Positions 8,460 through 18,020 are shown, counted from the first letter of the stretch. The stretch is DNA of 64,000 nt from Dactylosporangium aurantiacum (GCF_000716715.1 NZ_JNYJ01000025.1:62001-126000), one strand, 5' to 3'. The notes: a model not told the origin generated them from the letters alone. Numbers and translations are program-made.

Positions 8460-9308
8460 ATGGAGACGCGGGAGCTGCGCTATTTCGTCGCGGTCGCCGA
8501 GGAGCTGCACTTCGGGCGGGCCGCGCAGCGGCTCGGCATCGCCCAGCCGCCGCTGTCCCGGGCGATCCGCCAGCTGGAGCGGCGCCTCGGCGTCGACCTG
8601 CTGGTGCGCACCAGCCGATCGGTGACCCTGACCGAGGCCGGTGCGGTGCTGCTGCGCGAGGGGCGCGCCGCCCTCGACGCGGTCGACGCCGCCGGCCGCC
8701 GCACCCGCCGCGCCGCCCTCGCCGCTACCGGCGAGCCCGGCCTGGTCCTCGTCACCAAGGCCGGCGCCTCCGGCGAGCTGCTGGCGAAGCTGCTCGACGC
8801 GTACGCGGCCGAACCCGGCGCCGTCGCCGTCGACGTCGTGCTGTGCGGCATCGGCGAGCAGGAGCGGCTGCTGCGCGACGGCCGCGCCGACGTGGCGCTG
8901 CTGCACCTGCCGTTCGACTCCACGTCCGGCCTCGACACCGAGGAGCTGACCTGCGAGGGGCAGGTCGCGGTCCTGCCCGCCGGGCACCCGCTCACCACCC
9001 GCACGACCCTGCGCATGGCCGACGTCACCGGCCTGCCCGACCTGCCGCTGCCCCGCTGGCCGTGCCGCGACGGCAGCTACCCCGACGGCCCCGGCCCGCA
9101 GGTCCGCGACAACGTGCAGCTGTTCCAGCTGATCGCGCTGCGCCGCGCCGTCGCCGTCCTGCCCGACTCGTGCCGCGCCCACCTGCGGCACGACCTGACC
9201 GCCGTGCCGGTCCTGGACGCACCGAAGGTCACCACGGTGATCGCCTGGCCACCGCACAGCAGGTCCCGCGCCGTCGCCGGCCTCGTCCACGCCGCCACCC
9301 GCCTGTAG
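8460..9308 (+). CDS. LysR-family transcriptional regulator
   Basis: A 282-residue regulator starting ATG 8460. The N-terminal winged helix is canonical (LRYFVAVAEELHFGRAAQRLGIAQPPLSRAIRQLE). A periplasmic-binding-like effector domain fills the remainder; it is short because the second subdomain is compact (DLPLPRWPCRDGSYPDGPG). It is divergent from an SDR gene and ends three bases before the convergent GNAT gene. The inducer is unknown. Confidence 0.93.
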   Translation: METRELRYFVAVAEELHFGRAAQRLGIAQPPLSRAIRQLERRLGVDLLVRTSRSVTLTEAGAVLLREGRAALDAVDAAGRRTRRAALAATGEPGLVLVTKAGASGELLAKLLDAYAAEPGAVAVDVVLCGIGEQERLLRDGRADVALLHLPFDSTSGLDTEELTCEGQVAVLPAGHPLTTRTTLRMADVTGLPDLPLPRWPCRDGSYPDGPGPQVRDNVQLFQLIALRRAVAVLPDSCRAHLRHDLTAVPVLDAPKVTTVIAWPPHSRSRAVAGLVHAATRL

Positions 9309-9311
9309 CGG

Positions 9312-9761
9312 TCAGCGCAGCGCGCGGCGCAGGATGTAGTTCAGCCCGAAGTCGGTGTCGACGCGGTACACGTCGTGATACCCGAGCCGCTGGTAGAACC
9401 CGTGCCCGGTGATGCTGGCACCGGTCTCCATGACGTCGTGCCCGTCGGCGGCGGCGAGCGCCTCGACGTGCCGCAGCAGCAGCCGCCCGATCCCCCGCCC
9501 CGCGGCGTCGGGCCGCACGAACATCGTGTACACCCGGTTGCCGTCGCGGGAGATCGTGCCGACGACTTCGCCGTCCACCACCGCCACGAACATCTGCCGC
9601 GTGCCGGCCAGCTCCTCGACCGTGCCGGGCGTGAAGTGCGCGCACATCCGGTCGATGATGTCGGGCGGGTAGTCGCGGCTGTTCACCTCCCGCAGGCAGC
9701 GGACGATGATCCCCGCGACCACGTCCGCGTCCCCGGTCCCGAACGGTCGGATCGTCGGCAT
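9312..9761 (-). CDS. GNAT-family N-acetyltransferase
   Basis: A 149-residue acetyltransferase. The acetyl-CoA binding motif A is clear (VRPDAAGRGIGRLLL), preceded by the beta4 strand VYTMFV and followed by GASITGHGFYQRLGY, the usual motif B ending. N-terminal residues (PFGTGDADVVAGIIVRCL) are the substrate-binding helices. The acceptor is unknown. It lies three bases beyond the large NACHT gene and may be the last gene of that operon. Confidence 0.9.
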   Translation of the reverse strand: MPTIRPFGTGDADVVAGIIVRCLREVNSRDYPPDIIDRMCAHFTPGTVEELAGTRQMFVAVVDGEVVGTISRDGNRVYTMFVRPDAAGRGIGRLLLRHVEALAAADGHDVMETGASITGHGFYQRLGYHDVYRVDTDFGLNYILRRALR

Positions 9762-9764
9762 CGC

Positions 9765-12700
9765 TCACCGTCCCGGACACGTGTCGGTGTAGGGCTGTCC
9801 CGGTGCGTACCTGCTCCACTCCTGCCGCGACAGCGACCGCTGGACGATCCGGCACACGGCGTCGATGGCTTCGCCACCGACATGGCGCAGGGTCGGTGGC
9901 GGACCGGACACCGTCGGCTCCTTCCACACGGCGATCCAGCCGTCGAGGTTGGCGTAGGTCCTCGTCATGTACAGCTCGCGGTACCGCACCGGGGCCTTGC
10001 CCAAATTGTGCTGCTCGCCGCTGGCGACGTCCACCGCGGTCACCGTGTTCGCCGTGATGACGAACGCCGACCTGCCGTCGTCGCTGACATCGGTGTCTGT
10101 CACGGTGCCGGCGACGCCGACGGCGGTCACCCGGCCGGTGACGAGGTCGACGACGCGTACCGTGCCGTCGCTTTGCGGCAGGACCGCCACGCTGTCACCC
10201 ACCGCGATCGCCGGATTGATCGACCGGTCGCTCGCGGTGACGCGCACCGGCGGCGACGGCCCGTTGTCGATCATCCAGTGCCCGCCGCCGTCGTCGTACA
10301 CGCCGTCATTGATGTGCGATCCCAGCGTGGTGATGCGCGGCGGGAACACGCTCGTCTCCATGAGGTACGTCGTCCTCGAGCCGGTGTCGGACAGCAGCAC
10401 CGTGCCGTCCTCGACGTGGCTCGCGACGACATCGGCGAGCACGGTCCGGCGGGTGGGCGGGTCGGTGCTGAAGTCGACCGTCACGACGGCGGACCCGTCC
10501 AGCACCACCGCCAGATCGGCACGCCCCGGCGCGACCGCCACGACCTCGTCCACCTGCGTCGAGCGCGGCGTCGCACCGGCCAGGTCGACCAGCCGGTCGC
10601 CGGCGACGATAAGCCGCCGGCTCATCAGGTCCGGTGACGCGTCGGCCCGGCCCGTCCACCGGGGGCGGCTGAGGTCGGACGGGTCCCAGACCGAGTAGGT
10701 GTCCTTCGCTGCCGTCGTGACCAGCAGGTCGGCGCTGGCGCTGTCGAACTGTGCGGCCGGGTCGGGCAGCGCGGTGACCGCCGGCGGGTCAACCCCGAAG
10801 TCGACCACGCGGATGTTCGCGTCGTCCTCGTCGGACGCGTACACCCACCGGCCACGGTCCGGCCACGTGGTGTCGTCGACGCCGGTGGCCACCGGCACCT
10901 CCCGGCTCGGCCAGAGCCGCGGGTCGAACGCGGTCAGCCGTCCGTCCGGGTACCGGCACAGCAGCCAGCCGCCGGGGCCGGCACGGAGGTCGGCGCCGTC
11001 GTCGACGTGCACGGGGCGCAGCATGGCGTCGGACAGCCGCCATACCGTGCGGGGCTTCTTGCCGGACACCGCCCAGCTACCACGCTCGGACACATCGGTC
11101 AGCGACCCCGTCGTGCCCAGCGAGACCGGTCCCACCGGGCCGCCGGCCGGCCCCCACGCGGTGCCACGACCTTCGTCGTCGTTGAGCACCAGCCAACGGT
11201 CGCCCTCCACCGCCGGGTCAGAGGTCCGGCGCCAGGTCAGCACCTCGCCGGTGTTGAGGATGTCCAGCACCGTGCTCAGGTCCAGCAGCGACGACTGGTC
11301 CGAGTCGAGCTCGGCGGCGGCGGCGCGCAGGCGCAGGGCGGTGAGCCGGTCGTTCTCCTGCAGTTCGTCGGCCTGGGCGATGAGGTGGTTGGCGGCGTTG
11401 CTGCGTTCGGCGGCGATGGCGGCCTGGAAACGGTCGCGGGCGACCGGGAACGACACCGCCACGAGCAGCGCCGGCAGGACCGCCGTGGCGACCACGGTCG
11501 CGCCGAGGCGGGCCACGCGGCGCGGTGGTGGTCGCTGGCCGCGCAGGATGGCGCCGACCTCCGCGCCGGTCTCCACCAGCCGGCCGGCCGCGCCCGGACG
11601 GTGCCGGTCGGCCAGGCGCTCCATCAGGCGGGCGTGCCGGAACTGGTACACGGCGCCGAGCTGGCGCAGCAGCGACGCGCGCTCGTGGGCGTCCTCGAGG
11701 AACTCGAACAGCCGCCACGGCAGCCGCCGCCACGTCGCGAGCCAGGCGTGCGCGACCGCGTAGGAGACGCTGGGCGCGCCGGAGCCGAGCAGCACCGCGC
11801 CGAATGCGACGAGCCCCGCCCATGGCGCCGCCTCGTACGGGTCATTGGTGTACAGGCCGCCGAAGCGCACCAGCGACCCGCCGGTGAGGTCCGCGGTGAC
11901 CTTGGTGAGCAGCGCGTCGCCGACGCCGGCCGTGACCGCGCAGCTCAGCGCGGTGACGAGCAGGCTGATCAGGTCGCCGCGCAGGACGGTGCGCGGGGTG
12001 AGCGGGGTGTCCGCCTCGACCGGCGTGGCGAACCAGCGCCCGACGCCGACCGGCAGGCCGACGGTCGAACCCACCACGAGCGCCGTGAGCAGGCCGGTGA
12101 TCAGGCCGCTGCGGATGTCACGCTCGGACACGCCGGCCACCACGCCCAGCGTGAGCCCGACCGGCAGGCCGAGGATCATGCCCATGCCGAGACCGGAGGC
12201 CAGGCTCGGCAGCAGCAGCCCGGCCCGGGGCGCGGCACGGTTCGGGGTGGATCCCCGGCCCAGCGCGAGGCCCTGCAGGATCACGCTGAGCGCCATCCCT
12301 ACGCCGGTGCCGAACACGAGCAGCTGGATGAGCAGGTACAGCAGGCCGATGCCGCCCGTCGTCGCGCGGTCGGCGAAGTACCAGCCGGTCGTCGCGCAGA
12401 CGACCAGCGCCCCGGCGAGCCCGTCGCGGAACGCCGCACCGGCGAGCGCGGTCCAGCGGCGGCGCCCGGTCGGCGGCGTGTCCGGGGCGTACATGCCACG
12501 GGCGGCGTTGAGCCCGGCGACGGTGCCGGCGGCCAGCCCGATCCCCGCGCCGAACAGCGCGTCGGGGCCGGTGCCGACACCGAAGGGCTGCGTGTAGGCC
12601 GTCGCGGCCGCGCCCACCGCGGCGATCACCGCGGCGACGCACCACACCACCACCGCGGTCGGCACCGCACGGGCGAGATGCCACCAGGCGAGGTTCGGGG

Positions 12701-13979
12701 TGGCCAGCCGCTCGTGCAGGTGCGCGGCCAGGAAGGACAGTGCGCGGTCCGCCGCCGGCAGCTGCTCGGGCCGGTACACCGTCGGCAGGATCCGGTCCAG
12801 CAGGTGTCGCTGGACGGCGGCCACGTCACCGAAGTCGCACAGCTCGGCCGGTCTGGTGTCCGGCCGCTCGTACACGGCGCGGGCGAGCGCGGTCATCAAC
12901 GGCGTCGACAGCGCGGTCGCCAGCGGGCCGGTCGGGTCGGCCCGCATCCGCTCCACGACGTCGTGCCACCGGGCGGCGTCGACCTGCTCGCCGGTGATGA
13001 ACGCGATCGAGTCGGCGACCCGGATGGGCCGGATGACGGCCAGCGCCGCCAGCCGCAGTGGCGCGACCTGTCCCCGGGCGGCCTCGAACTCCGCCCGGCG
13101 GCAGGTGACCACCGTCTGCAGCCCGCCGACCCCGGCGACGTCGTTGAGCTGGTCGAACACGTCCGGCAGCAGACCGGTCGGCATCTCGTCCAGGCCGTCG
13201 AGCACCGGAAGGACGAGCCCGGCGGCGACCAGGCGGGCGCAGACGTCCGGGCCGTACCGCTTGGCGTCGGCCAGCTCCGGGTAGTCCTCGACCATCCGGC
13301 GGGCGATCCAGTCCGGCAGCGACTCCTGGTCGGCGCGCCAGGCGGCGAGCGTGAGCAGGACCGGGACCGGGTGCTGGGCCGACACCGGCTCGGTGCCGCG
13401 TTCGGCGGCGGCCAGCACGAACAGCATCGCCACGGTCGACTTGCCGGCGCCCGGTTCGCCGAGGATGACCAGCTGGCGGTGCGGCAGACGCCGGTAGGCG
13501 TCCACCAGTCCGGCGGCCGGCGACCGGCCGGTCAGGTCGTCGACGAGGCTGCCGGGCGTGATCGTGAGCGACTGCGGCAGGTCGTCCGCCGCGGATTTCC
13601 ACCGCAGCTGCAGCGGGCGCGGGTGGCGCAGCCGGCGCACGCCGACCTCACGGCCCCACTGCTGGGTGATCTGCCGGTGCAAGGTGTCCGCGGCGTCCAG
13701 CAGGCGCTCCTGCTCGGTGCGCCCGCCGCCGGCCGCCGTGACGGCCTGCCACCAGGCGATGGCCGCGAAGACCAACTGGCCGAGCCCCAGCAGCAGCGTG
13801 ACCGTGTTGACCGCACGCCCGAACGGCTGCAGGGCCCACGCGACGGTCAGCGTCCCGGTCAGGACTCCGGCGGTCGCCAGCCACCGCCAGCGCAGTCTCG
13901 GCACTCGCCGTGGTCGGGTCCCTGGCACAGCGTCATCATGTCGTACATCGATCACCGCCGCACCCGCCGGATGGATCAA
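9765..13979 (-). CDS. Membrane NACHT NTPase with C-terminal beta-propeller
   Basis: A 1404-residue STAND-class NTPase. Two membrane segments lie at about 33-50 and 58-80. The NACHT module follows: P-loop GEPGAGKST at 174-182, Walker B with LDGLDEMP near 260-267, and TCRR near 292. A block of hydrophobic, glycine-rich helices (roughly 430-760, about ten segments) comes next, then another membrane helix and the helical linker AANHLIAQADELQENDRLTALRL-type stretch that in this family precedes the propeller. The last ~450 residues are irregular propeller blades. The start is uncertain: TTG 13979 or GTG 13955. It follows a kinase/regulator pair with 36 bp spacing. It probably senses a signal and oligomerises at the membrane; the output is unknown. 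Confidence 0.85.
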   Translation of the reverse strand: MIHPAGAAVIDVRHDDAVPGTRPRRVPRLRWRWLATAGVLTGTLTVAWALQPFGRAVNTVTLLLGLGQLVFAAIAWWQAVTAAGGGRTEQERLLDAADTLHRQITQQWGREVGVRRLRHPRPLQLRWKSAADDLPQSLTITPGSLVDDLTGRSPAAGLVDAYRRLPHRQLVILGEPGAGKSTVAMLFVLAAAERGTEPVSAQHPVPVLLTLAAWRADQESLPDWIARRMVEDYPELADAKRYGPDVCARLVAAGLVLPVLDGLDEMPTGLLPDVFDQLNDVAGVGGLQTVVTCRRAEFEAARGQVAPLRLAALAVIRPIRVADSIAFITGEQVDAARWHDVVERMRADPTGPLATALSTPLMTALARAVYERPDTRPAELCDFGDVAAVQRHLLDRILPTVYRPEQLPAADRALSFLAAHLHERLATPNLAWWHLARAVPTAVVVWCVAAVIAAVGAAATAYTQPFGVGTGPDALFGAGIGLAAGTVAGLNAARGMYAPDTPPTGRRRWTALAGAAFRDGLAGALVVCATTGWYFADRATTGGIGLLYLLIQLLVFGTGVGMALSVILQGLALGRGSTPNRAAPRAGLLLPSLASGLGMGMILGLPVGLTLGVVAGVSERDIRSGLITGLLTALVVGSTVGLPVGVGRWFATPVEADTPLTPRTVLRGDLISLLVTALSCAVTAGVGDALLTKVTADLTGGSLVRFGGLYTNDPYEAAPWAGLVAFGAVLLGSGAPSVSYAVAHAWLATWRRLPWRLFEFLEDAHERASLLRQLGAVYQFRHARLMERLADRHRPGAAGRLVETGAEVGAILRGQRPPPRRVARLGATVVATAVLPALLVAVSFPVARDRFQAAIAAERSNAANHLIAQADELQENDRLTALRLRAAAAELDSDQSSLLDLSTVLDILNTGEVLTWRRTSDPAVEGDRWLVLNDDEGRGTAWGPAGGPVGPVSLGTTGSLTDVSERGSWAVSGKKPRTVWRLSDAMLRPVHVDDGADLRAGPGGWLLCRYPDGRLTAFDPRLWPSREVPVATGVDDTTWPDRGRWVYASDEDDANIRVVDFGVDPPAVTALPDPAAQFDSASADLLVTTAAKDTYSVWDPSDLSRPRWTGRADASPDLMSRRLIVAGDRLVDLAGATPRSTQVDEVVAVAPGRADLAVVLDGSAVVTVDFSTDPPTRRTVLADVVASHVEDGTVLLSDTGSRTTYLMETSVFPPRITTLGSHINDGVYDDGGGHWMIDNGPSPPVRVTASDRSINPAIAVGDSVAVLPQSDGTVRVVDLVTGRVTAVGVAGTVTDTDVSDDGRSAFVITANTVTAVDVASGEQHNLGKAPVRYRELYMTRTYANLDGWIAVWKEPTVSGPPPTLRHVGGEAIDAVCRIVQRSLSRQEWSRYAPGQPYTDTCPGR

Positions 13980-14015
13980 TGTCGCACCGTCCGGACGACG
14001 CCCGGTCGCCGCCCG

Positions 14016-14660
14016 TTACTGGTCCAGGTACGTGAGCACCGCCATGACGCGGCGGTTGTCGTCGCCGGACGGGGGCAGGCCGAGCTTGCTGAAGATGCTG
14101 TTGATGTGCTTGCTGACGGCCTTCTCGGTCACGAACAGCCGGCCGGCGATCGCGGCGTTAGAGCGGCCCTCCGCCATCAGGGCGAGCACCTCGCGTTCGC
14201 GGGCGGTGAGCCCGTCGAGGGGGCCGGTGTCCGGGCGGCGGGCCAGCAGCAGCGCGATGACCTCCGGGTCCATGACGGTGCCGCCGCCGGCGACCCGGCC
14301 GACCGCGTCGATGAACTGCCCGACGTGGGAGACGCGGTCCTTGAGCAGGTACCCGATGCCGCCCACGCCGGCGGCGAGCAGCTCCCGGGCGTACAGCTGC
14401 TCGACGTGCTGGGACAGCACCAGGATCGGCAGGCCGGGGACCTCGGCGCGGGCGGCGATCGCGGCCTGCAGGCCCTCGTCGGTGAACGTGGGCGGCAGCC
14501 GCACGTCGACGACCGCGACGTCGGGACGGTGCCGCAGCAGCGCCGGCAGCAGCGCCGGGCCGTTGTCGACGGAGGCGACGACCTCGTGGTCGAACGCCTG
14601 CAGGATGTGGATCAGGCCGTCCCGGAGGAGGGCGAGGTCCTCGGCGATGACAACGCGCAC
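14016..14660 (-). CDS. NarL/LuxR-family response regulator
   Basis: A 214-residue two-component regulator. The receiver has the acidic pair in VVIAED, the phosphorylated Asp in VAVVDVRLPP and the switch Lys in YLLKDR. The C-terminal LuxR helix-turn-helix is typical (LTAREREVLALMAEGRSNAAIAGRL, VTEKAVSKHINSIFSKLGL). The start is GTG 14660, inside the 3' end of the kinase gene, so the two are probably translationally coupled. It may regulate the NACHT gene 36 bp downstream as well as its own operon. Confidence 0.95.
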   Translation of the reverse strand: MRVVIAEDLALLRDGLIHILQAFDHEVVASVDNGPALLPALLRHRPDVAVVDVRLPPTFTDEGLQAAIAARAEVPGLPILVLSQHVEQLYARELLAAGVGGIGYLLKDRVSHVGQFIDAVGRVAGGGTVMDPEVIALLLARRPDTGPLDGLTAREREVLALMAEGRSNAAIAGRLFVTEKAVSKHINSIFSKLGLPPSGDDNRRVMAVLTYLDQ

Positions 14661-15955
14661 GGCAGCTCCATCGTCACGGTGGTGGGTCCGCCGGGCGGAC
14701 TGGCCACGGACATGGTGCCATCAAACGCGGCGAGGCGGCGCTCGATCCCCCGCAGGCCGCTGCCGGCGGCCGGGTCGGCGCCGCCGCGGCCGTCGTCACG
14801 CACCACGATGCCGAGCCGCCCGTCGCGATGCGCCAGCCGCAGCGACACCCGGGTCGCGTGGGCGTGCTTCGCGACGTTGGTGAGCGCCTCGGCGACCGCG
14901 AAGTACGCCGCGGACTCCACCGGCGCCTCGGGCCGCCCGGGCAGGTCCACGTCGACGTCGACGGGCAGCGGCGCGCTCAGCGCGAGGGCCCGCACGGCGC
15001 CGTCGAGGCCACGTTCGGCGAGGACCGGCGGGTGGATGCCCCGCACGAGGTCGCGCAGCTCGGCGAGGGCCAGGCCGCTGTGCTCGCGGGCCTGCGCCAT
15101 CAGCCGCAGCGCGGCCTCCGGGTCGCGGGCCATGAGCTCCTCGGCGAGGCCGATCTTCATGCTGACCGCGACGAGGCGGGCCTGGGCGCCGTCGTGCAGG
15201 TCGCGTTCGATGCGGCGCAGCTCGGTGGCCTGGGCGTCGACGGTGTCGGTGCGGGTGCGGGTGAGCCGGTCGACCCGCTGCTCCAGGGCCGCCGCGCGGG
15301 TCGGGGCGAGCAGCCAGCGGGTGAACAGCGCGTAGCCGCGCAGCGCGTACGGGGCGAGCGTCAGCCCGGCGGGCAGGATCAGCGCGGCCTGCGGCCAGCT
15401 CAGCAGCGCCTCGGCGAGGTTGTCCATGGGCCAGAAGACGCCGTAGCCCCACCAGTCGAGCAGGAAGTACAGCAGGACCGGCACGCCGAGGACGCCTTCG
15501 ACGCCGTACCCGACGACGGCCGCCGGCGCGATCAGCAGCAGCCCGGTGAGCAGGACGGACAGCAGCAGCCAGGCGAGGTCGCGCCAGGTCGCCGGGTCGG
15601 TCACCACCCACCGGTACAGGCGCCACACGCCGGCGCCGCCGGGGCGCGGCCGGTACGGGCCGGGGATGGCGACACCGGTCCACTGCGCCAGGAACCGCCG
15701 GTGCAGATCGGTGACGGCCCGCACCGCGGTCGCGACGAGCGGCACGAGCAGGATGCCGACGCCGACGACGCTGAGCGCCGCCGACACGACGAACAGCACG
15801 AACAGGGTGATGTTCACCGACAGGGTGCCGACGGCGAGCAGCACGCCGCGCACGGCGGCGAGCAGGCCGCGCGTCAGCCAGGCGAGCACCGCCGGGGTGA
15901 GCGCCGCGCGCACGGGCCCCGGCAGCCACGCCGGCAGCGGGTTCGGTCGGTCCAC
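14612..15955 (-). CDS. Sensor histidine kinase (HisKA_3, PF13796-type sensor)
   Basis: A 447-residue membrane kinase, start GTG 15955. Four to six hydrophobic segments between residues about 25 and 225 form the actinobacterial 'putative sensor' domain. The dimerisation/phosphoacceptor helix is IERDLHDGAQARL (phospho-His in DLHDG). The ATPase domain has the N box VAEALTNVAKHAHA and G boxes DDGRGGA and GSGLRGI. Its stop lies 49 bp inside the response-regulator gene. It is the first gene of the kinase-regulator-NACHT operon, which implies that the three act in one signalling route. Confidence 0.94.
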   Translation of the reverse strand: MDRPNPLPAWLPGPVRAALTPAVLAWLTRGLLAAVRGVLLAVGTLSVNITLFVLFVVSAALSVVGVGILLVPLVATAVRAVTDLHRRFLAQWTGVAIPGPYRPRPGGAGVWRLYRWVVTDPATWRDLAWLLLSVLLTGLLLIAPAAVVGYGVEGVLGVPVLLYFLLDWWGYGVFWPMDNLAEALLSWPQAALILPAGLTLAPYALRGYALFTRWLLAPTRAAALEQRVDRLTRTRTDTVDAQATELRRIERDLHDGAQARLVAVSMKIGLAEELMARDPEAALRLMAQAREHSGLALAELRDLVRGIHPPVLAERGLDGAVRALALSAPLPVDVDVDLPGRPEAPVESAAYFAVAEALTNVAKHAHATRVSLRLAHRDGRLGIVVRDDGRGGADPAAGSGLRGIERRLAAFDGTMSVASPPGGPTTVTMELPCALSSPRTSPSSGTA

Positions 15956-16191
15956 GGGTTCATTCTCACCCGGGACGCCCTGGCACGGCGGTGGTGCTGG
16001 TACCACCCCCGGTCCGGGACGTGGCACTCCTGACCGTGCGGGCCCGGGCGCGTTTCATCGCAGGCAACGCCCGACCCGCCGCCCGCAGAAGGGACCCGCG
16101 ATGGCCACGCACCGACTGGCCGGGCTGCCGTCCGGCCGCCGCCCCCACCCCGCTCGCGACGTGCACCCGACCGCACGCGTCGGGACGGCGA

Positions 16192-16204
16192 TAGGCTGCG
16201 CGGC
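16192..16204 (+). promoter_or_regulatory. TAGGCT -10 element of a leaderless transcript
   Basis: TAGGCT (16192-16197) ends seven bases before the ATG at 16205, so the transcript probably begins at the start codon. No good -35 is visible. The remaining intergenic DNA (15956-16191) carries the kinase promoter on the other strand but no clear hexamers. A 51-codon frame beginning ATG 16101 was judged non-coding. Confidence 0.5.
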
Positions 16205-16489
16205 ATGGTGGATGAGGCCGAGCCGGCGGCGTGGCACGAGGAGGTCCGGTCGCTGACCGGCCGGGCCCGGGCGATGCTCGCCGCGGGCGCCGGCGCGGAC
16301 GCGGTGGCCGCGGAGCCGCTGCGGCACACCGACTCGCGGCTGCAGGCCATCAAGGCGGTCGCGGACGCGACCGGTGGTGGCCTGGCCGAGGCGAAGCTCA
16401 CCGTCCACCGCAACCTGGACCCCGCGACCCGCGAGGAGACCGAGGCGTTCCACCAGGAGCTGCACCGGGCATTCGAGCGGGAGCGGTAG
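16205..16489 (+). CDS. Small protein with ribosomal L7/L12 C-terminal-like motif
   Basis: A 94-residue protein. Residues about 44-70 (RLQAIKAVADATGGGLAEAK) match the helix-turn-helix signature of the L7/L12 C-terminal domain, where the ribosomal protein has IKxVRExTGLGLKEAK. The rest is charged and helical. Such stand-alone domains are common in actinomycetes. No ribosomal role is implied, since the N-terminal dimerisation domain is absent. The next gene starts two bases after its stop, so the pair forms an operon. Confidence 0.75.
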   Translation: MVDEAEPAAWHEEVRSLTGRARAMLAAGAGADAVAAEPLRHTDSRLQAIKAVADATGGGLAEAKLTVHRNLDPATREETEAFHQELHRAFERER

Positions 16490-16491
16490 GC

Positions 16492-17583
16492 GTGGAGCGC
16501 ACGACGGCGTACGGCGACAGCTGGCACCGGCAGCCGCCACCGGTCTCCCTCGGCGGCGGGGCGACGTCGGCGCAGTGGCCGGTCTTCGCGGCGGTGTGGC
16601 TGCTCGCGGCGTGGACCGGCGGCAGCGGGGCGCCGGGGTGGCGCAGCGAGTGCGTCATCGGCACCGCGCGGGAGCGTGGGACGCAGCCGTGGCCGGAGCC
16701 GCCGCCACCGGCCGAGATCGCCGCCGCCGGCCGCTTCGACGCCGAGCCGTCGGCCGCCACGGTGCTCATCAGCCTGGTCCAGCCCGCCGAGCGCCGCCCG
16801 TACGAGCCGACCCGCCCGCCCGGGGAGGTGACCGCGGAGCTGGTCGCGCTGCTGGGCGAACACGTCCGGGTCAGCGACGCGCGGGGCACGGCGCTGCTGG
16901 CGTACCTCGCCGAACACCTCACCGGACCGTACACGGACCTGCTGCGGGTGTGGACCGGCGGCGACGAGCTGCACCTGTTGCAGCGCGACTCCAGCGGCCG
17001 GGCGCTGCGCCTGAGCGTCGGGCCCGCACCGGTCACCGAGCCGCCGGTCATCGCCGCCGACGGCGCCGACGCGGCGCTGCGCACCCGGCTCGCCTGCCTG
17101 CTCACCCTGCTCAGCGCCGAGCTGTGGGTGAACAACAACAACCCGGTCACGTTCCGCGTCTGGGCCGGCCCGCGGGGCTCGGCCGACCCCCTCGAGGCCG
17201 CCGCCGGCTGGTGGACCCGCACCCGCGAGGAGGAGCCCGCCGAGCCGCCGCAGCTGCGCCCGCTCACCGCCGACGAACTCGACCAGGGCATGTACACGGT
17301 GGTGCGCGGCTCCTTGGCGGAGCTGTTCGACGGCAGCTGGAGCGGCATCGAGGAGTGGCCGCACGTCCCGCCGGGCCATCTGACCCGCTACCTGTACCGC
17401 GACCTGCTCGACCTGCTGCTGACCCGCACCGCCGGCGCCGACCACCTGCCGCAGCTGTTCGTCACCGGCTACCTGCCCGTGACGATGCCCGAGGACCAGG
17501 CCGAGGACGACGATTTCACCGGCACCGTGGTCTTCGTCGGCCCGTCCGACGTCGCGGTCCTCGACGTCGACCTCAGCTGCTGA
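16492..17583 (+). CDS. Uncharacterised protein
   Basis: A 363-residue protein that I do not recognise. The GTG 16492 start follows the upstream stop by two bases, with GGGAGCGG as ribosome-binding site. The sequence is soluble, acidic and Trp-rich (SAELWVNNNNPVTFRVWAG, DGSWSGIEEWPHVPPG), with no signal peptide, membrane helix or known catalytic motif. Coding character is good: third-position G/C is regular throughout. It is paired with the L7/L12-like gene. Confidence 0.75.
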   Translation: MERTTAYGDSWHRQPPPVSLGGGATSAQWPVFAAVWLLAAWTGGSGAPGWRSECVIGTARERGTQPWPEPPPPAEIAAAGRFDAEPSAATVLISLVQPAERRPYEPTRPPGEVTAELVALLGEHVRVSDARGTALLAYLAEHLTGPYTDLLRVWTGGDELHLLQRDSSGRALRLSVGPAPVTEPPVIAADGADAALRTRLACLLTLLSAELWVNNNNPVTFRVWAGPRGSADPLEAAAGWWTRTREEEPAEPPQLRPLTADELDQGMYTVVRGSLAELFDGSWSGIEEWPHVPPGHLTRYLYRDLLDLLLTRTAGADHLPQLFVTGYLPVTMPEDQAEDDDFTGTVVFVGPSDVAVLDVDLSC

Positions 17584-17649
17584 CCGATGGCAGGCCGGGC
17601 GGCATGGGCACAGGCGCTCGTCGGGCGCGCGGTGGAGGGTTGAGGCGGC

Positions 17650-17976
17650 GTGGAGGCGGTCGGCAGCGGGGTGGGGCGTGGGGCGCCCGAGGTCATCGCC
17701 AGGCTGGCCCTGACGCGGGGTGACCTGGAGCAGCGGTTCGGGCTGCGGTTCGCGGCGGTGGACAACGACGTGTCGCCGGCGGTCATCGCGCTCGGGCGGT
17801 TGGCGGACGGCACGCTGGTGGGGTTCGCGGTCGTGGAGCTGGATCCGGCCGGTGGGGTGGAGCTGGTGCAGTTCGGCCGGCGGGAGCCTGCCGGCGTGCT
17901 CGACGAGGTGCTGAGCGAGCTGGGGCTCACCCGGCGGCAGGTGTCGTGGCTCCTGCCGCCGCGGGGCGAACCCTGA
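17650..17976 (+). CDS. Uncharacterised small protein
   Basis: A 108-residue product starting GTG 17650 behind GGAGGG (17633-17638). It has a plausible alpha/beta composition (DNDVSPAVIALGRLADGTLVGFAVVELDPAG) and ends LGLTRRQVSWLLP. No family is recognised. It reads in the same direction as the two genes before it, 66 bp after them, and is convergent with the next gene. Confidence 0.6.
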   Translation: MEAVGSGVGRGAPEVIARLALTRGDLEQRFGLRFAAVDNDVSPAVIALGRLADGTLVGFAVVELDPAGGVELVQFGRREPAGVLDEVLSELGLTRRQVSWLLPPRGEP

Positions 17977-18020
17977 CCCGCCGGCCGTCGTGGACGGAGG
18001 TCGCCGCGAACGGAAGACCG

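Noticed and set aside
9765..13979. NACHT gene as a proven anti-phage defence system
   Set aside because: STAND NTPases occur in defence, but no nuclease, protease or other effector domain or defence neighbours are visible; only a signalling call is justified.
11007..15335. 1442-codon open frame on the plus strand
   Set aside because: It is antisense to the NACHT, response-regulator and kinase genes; its product is a low-complexity Arg/Gly/Ala/Gln string without domains, the usual mirror of G/C third-position codon bias.
16101..16256. 51-codon frame with AGAAGGG upstream
   Set aside because: It overlaps the promoter and start of the L7/L12-like gene out of frame, and the product is Arg/Pro-rich without any conserved look.
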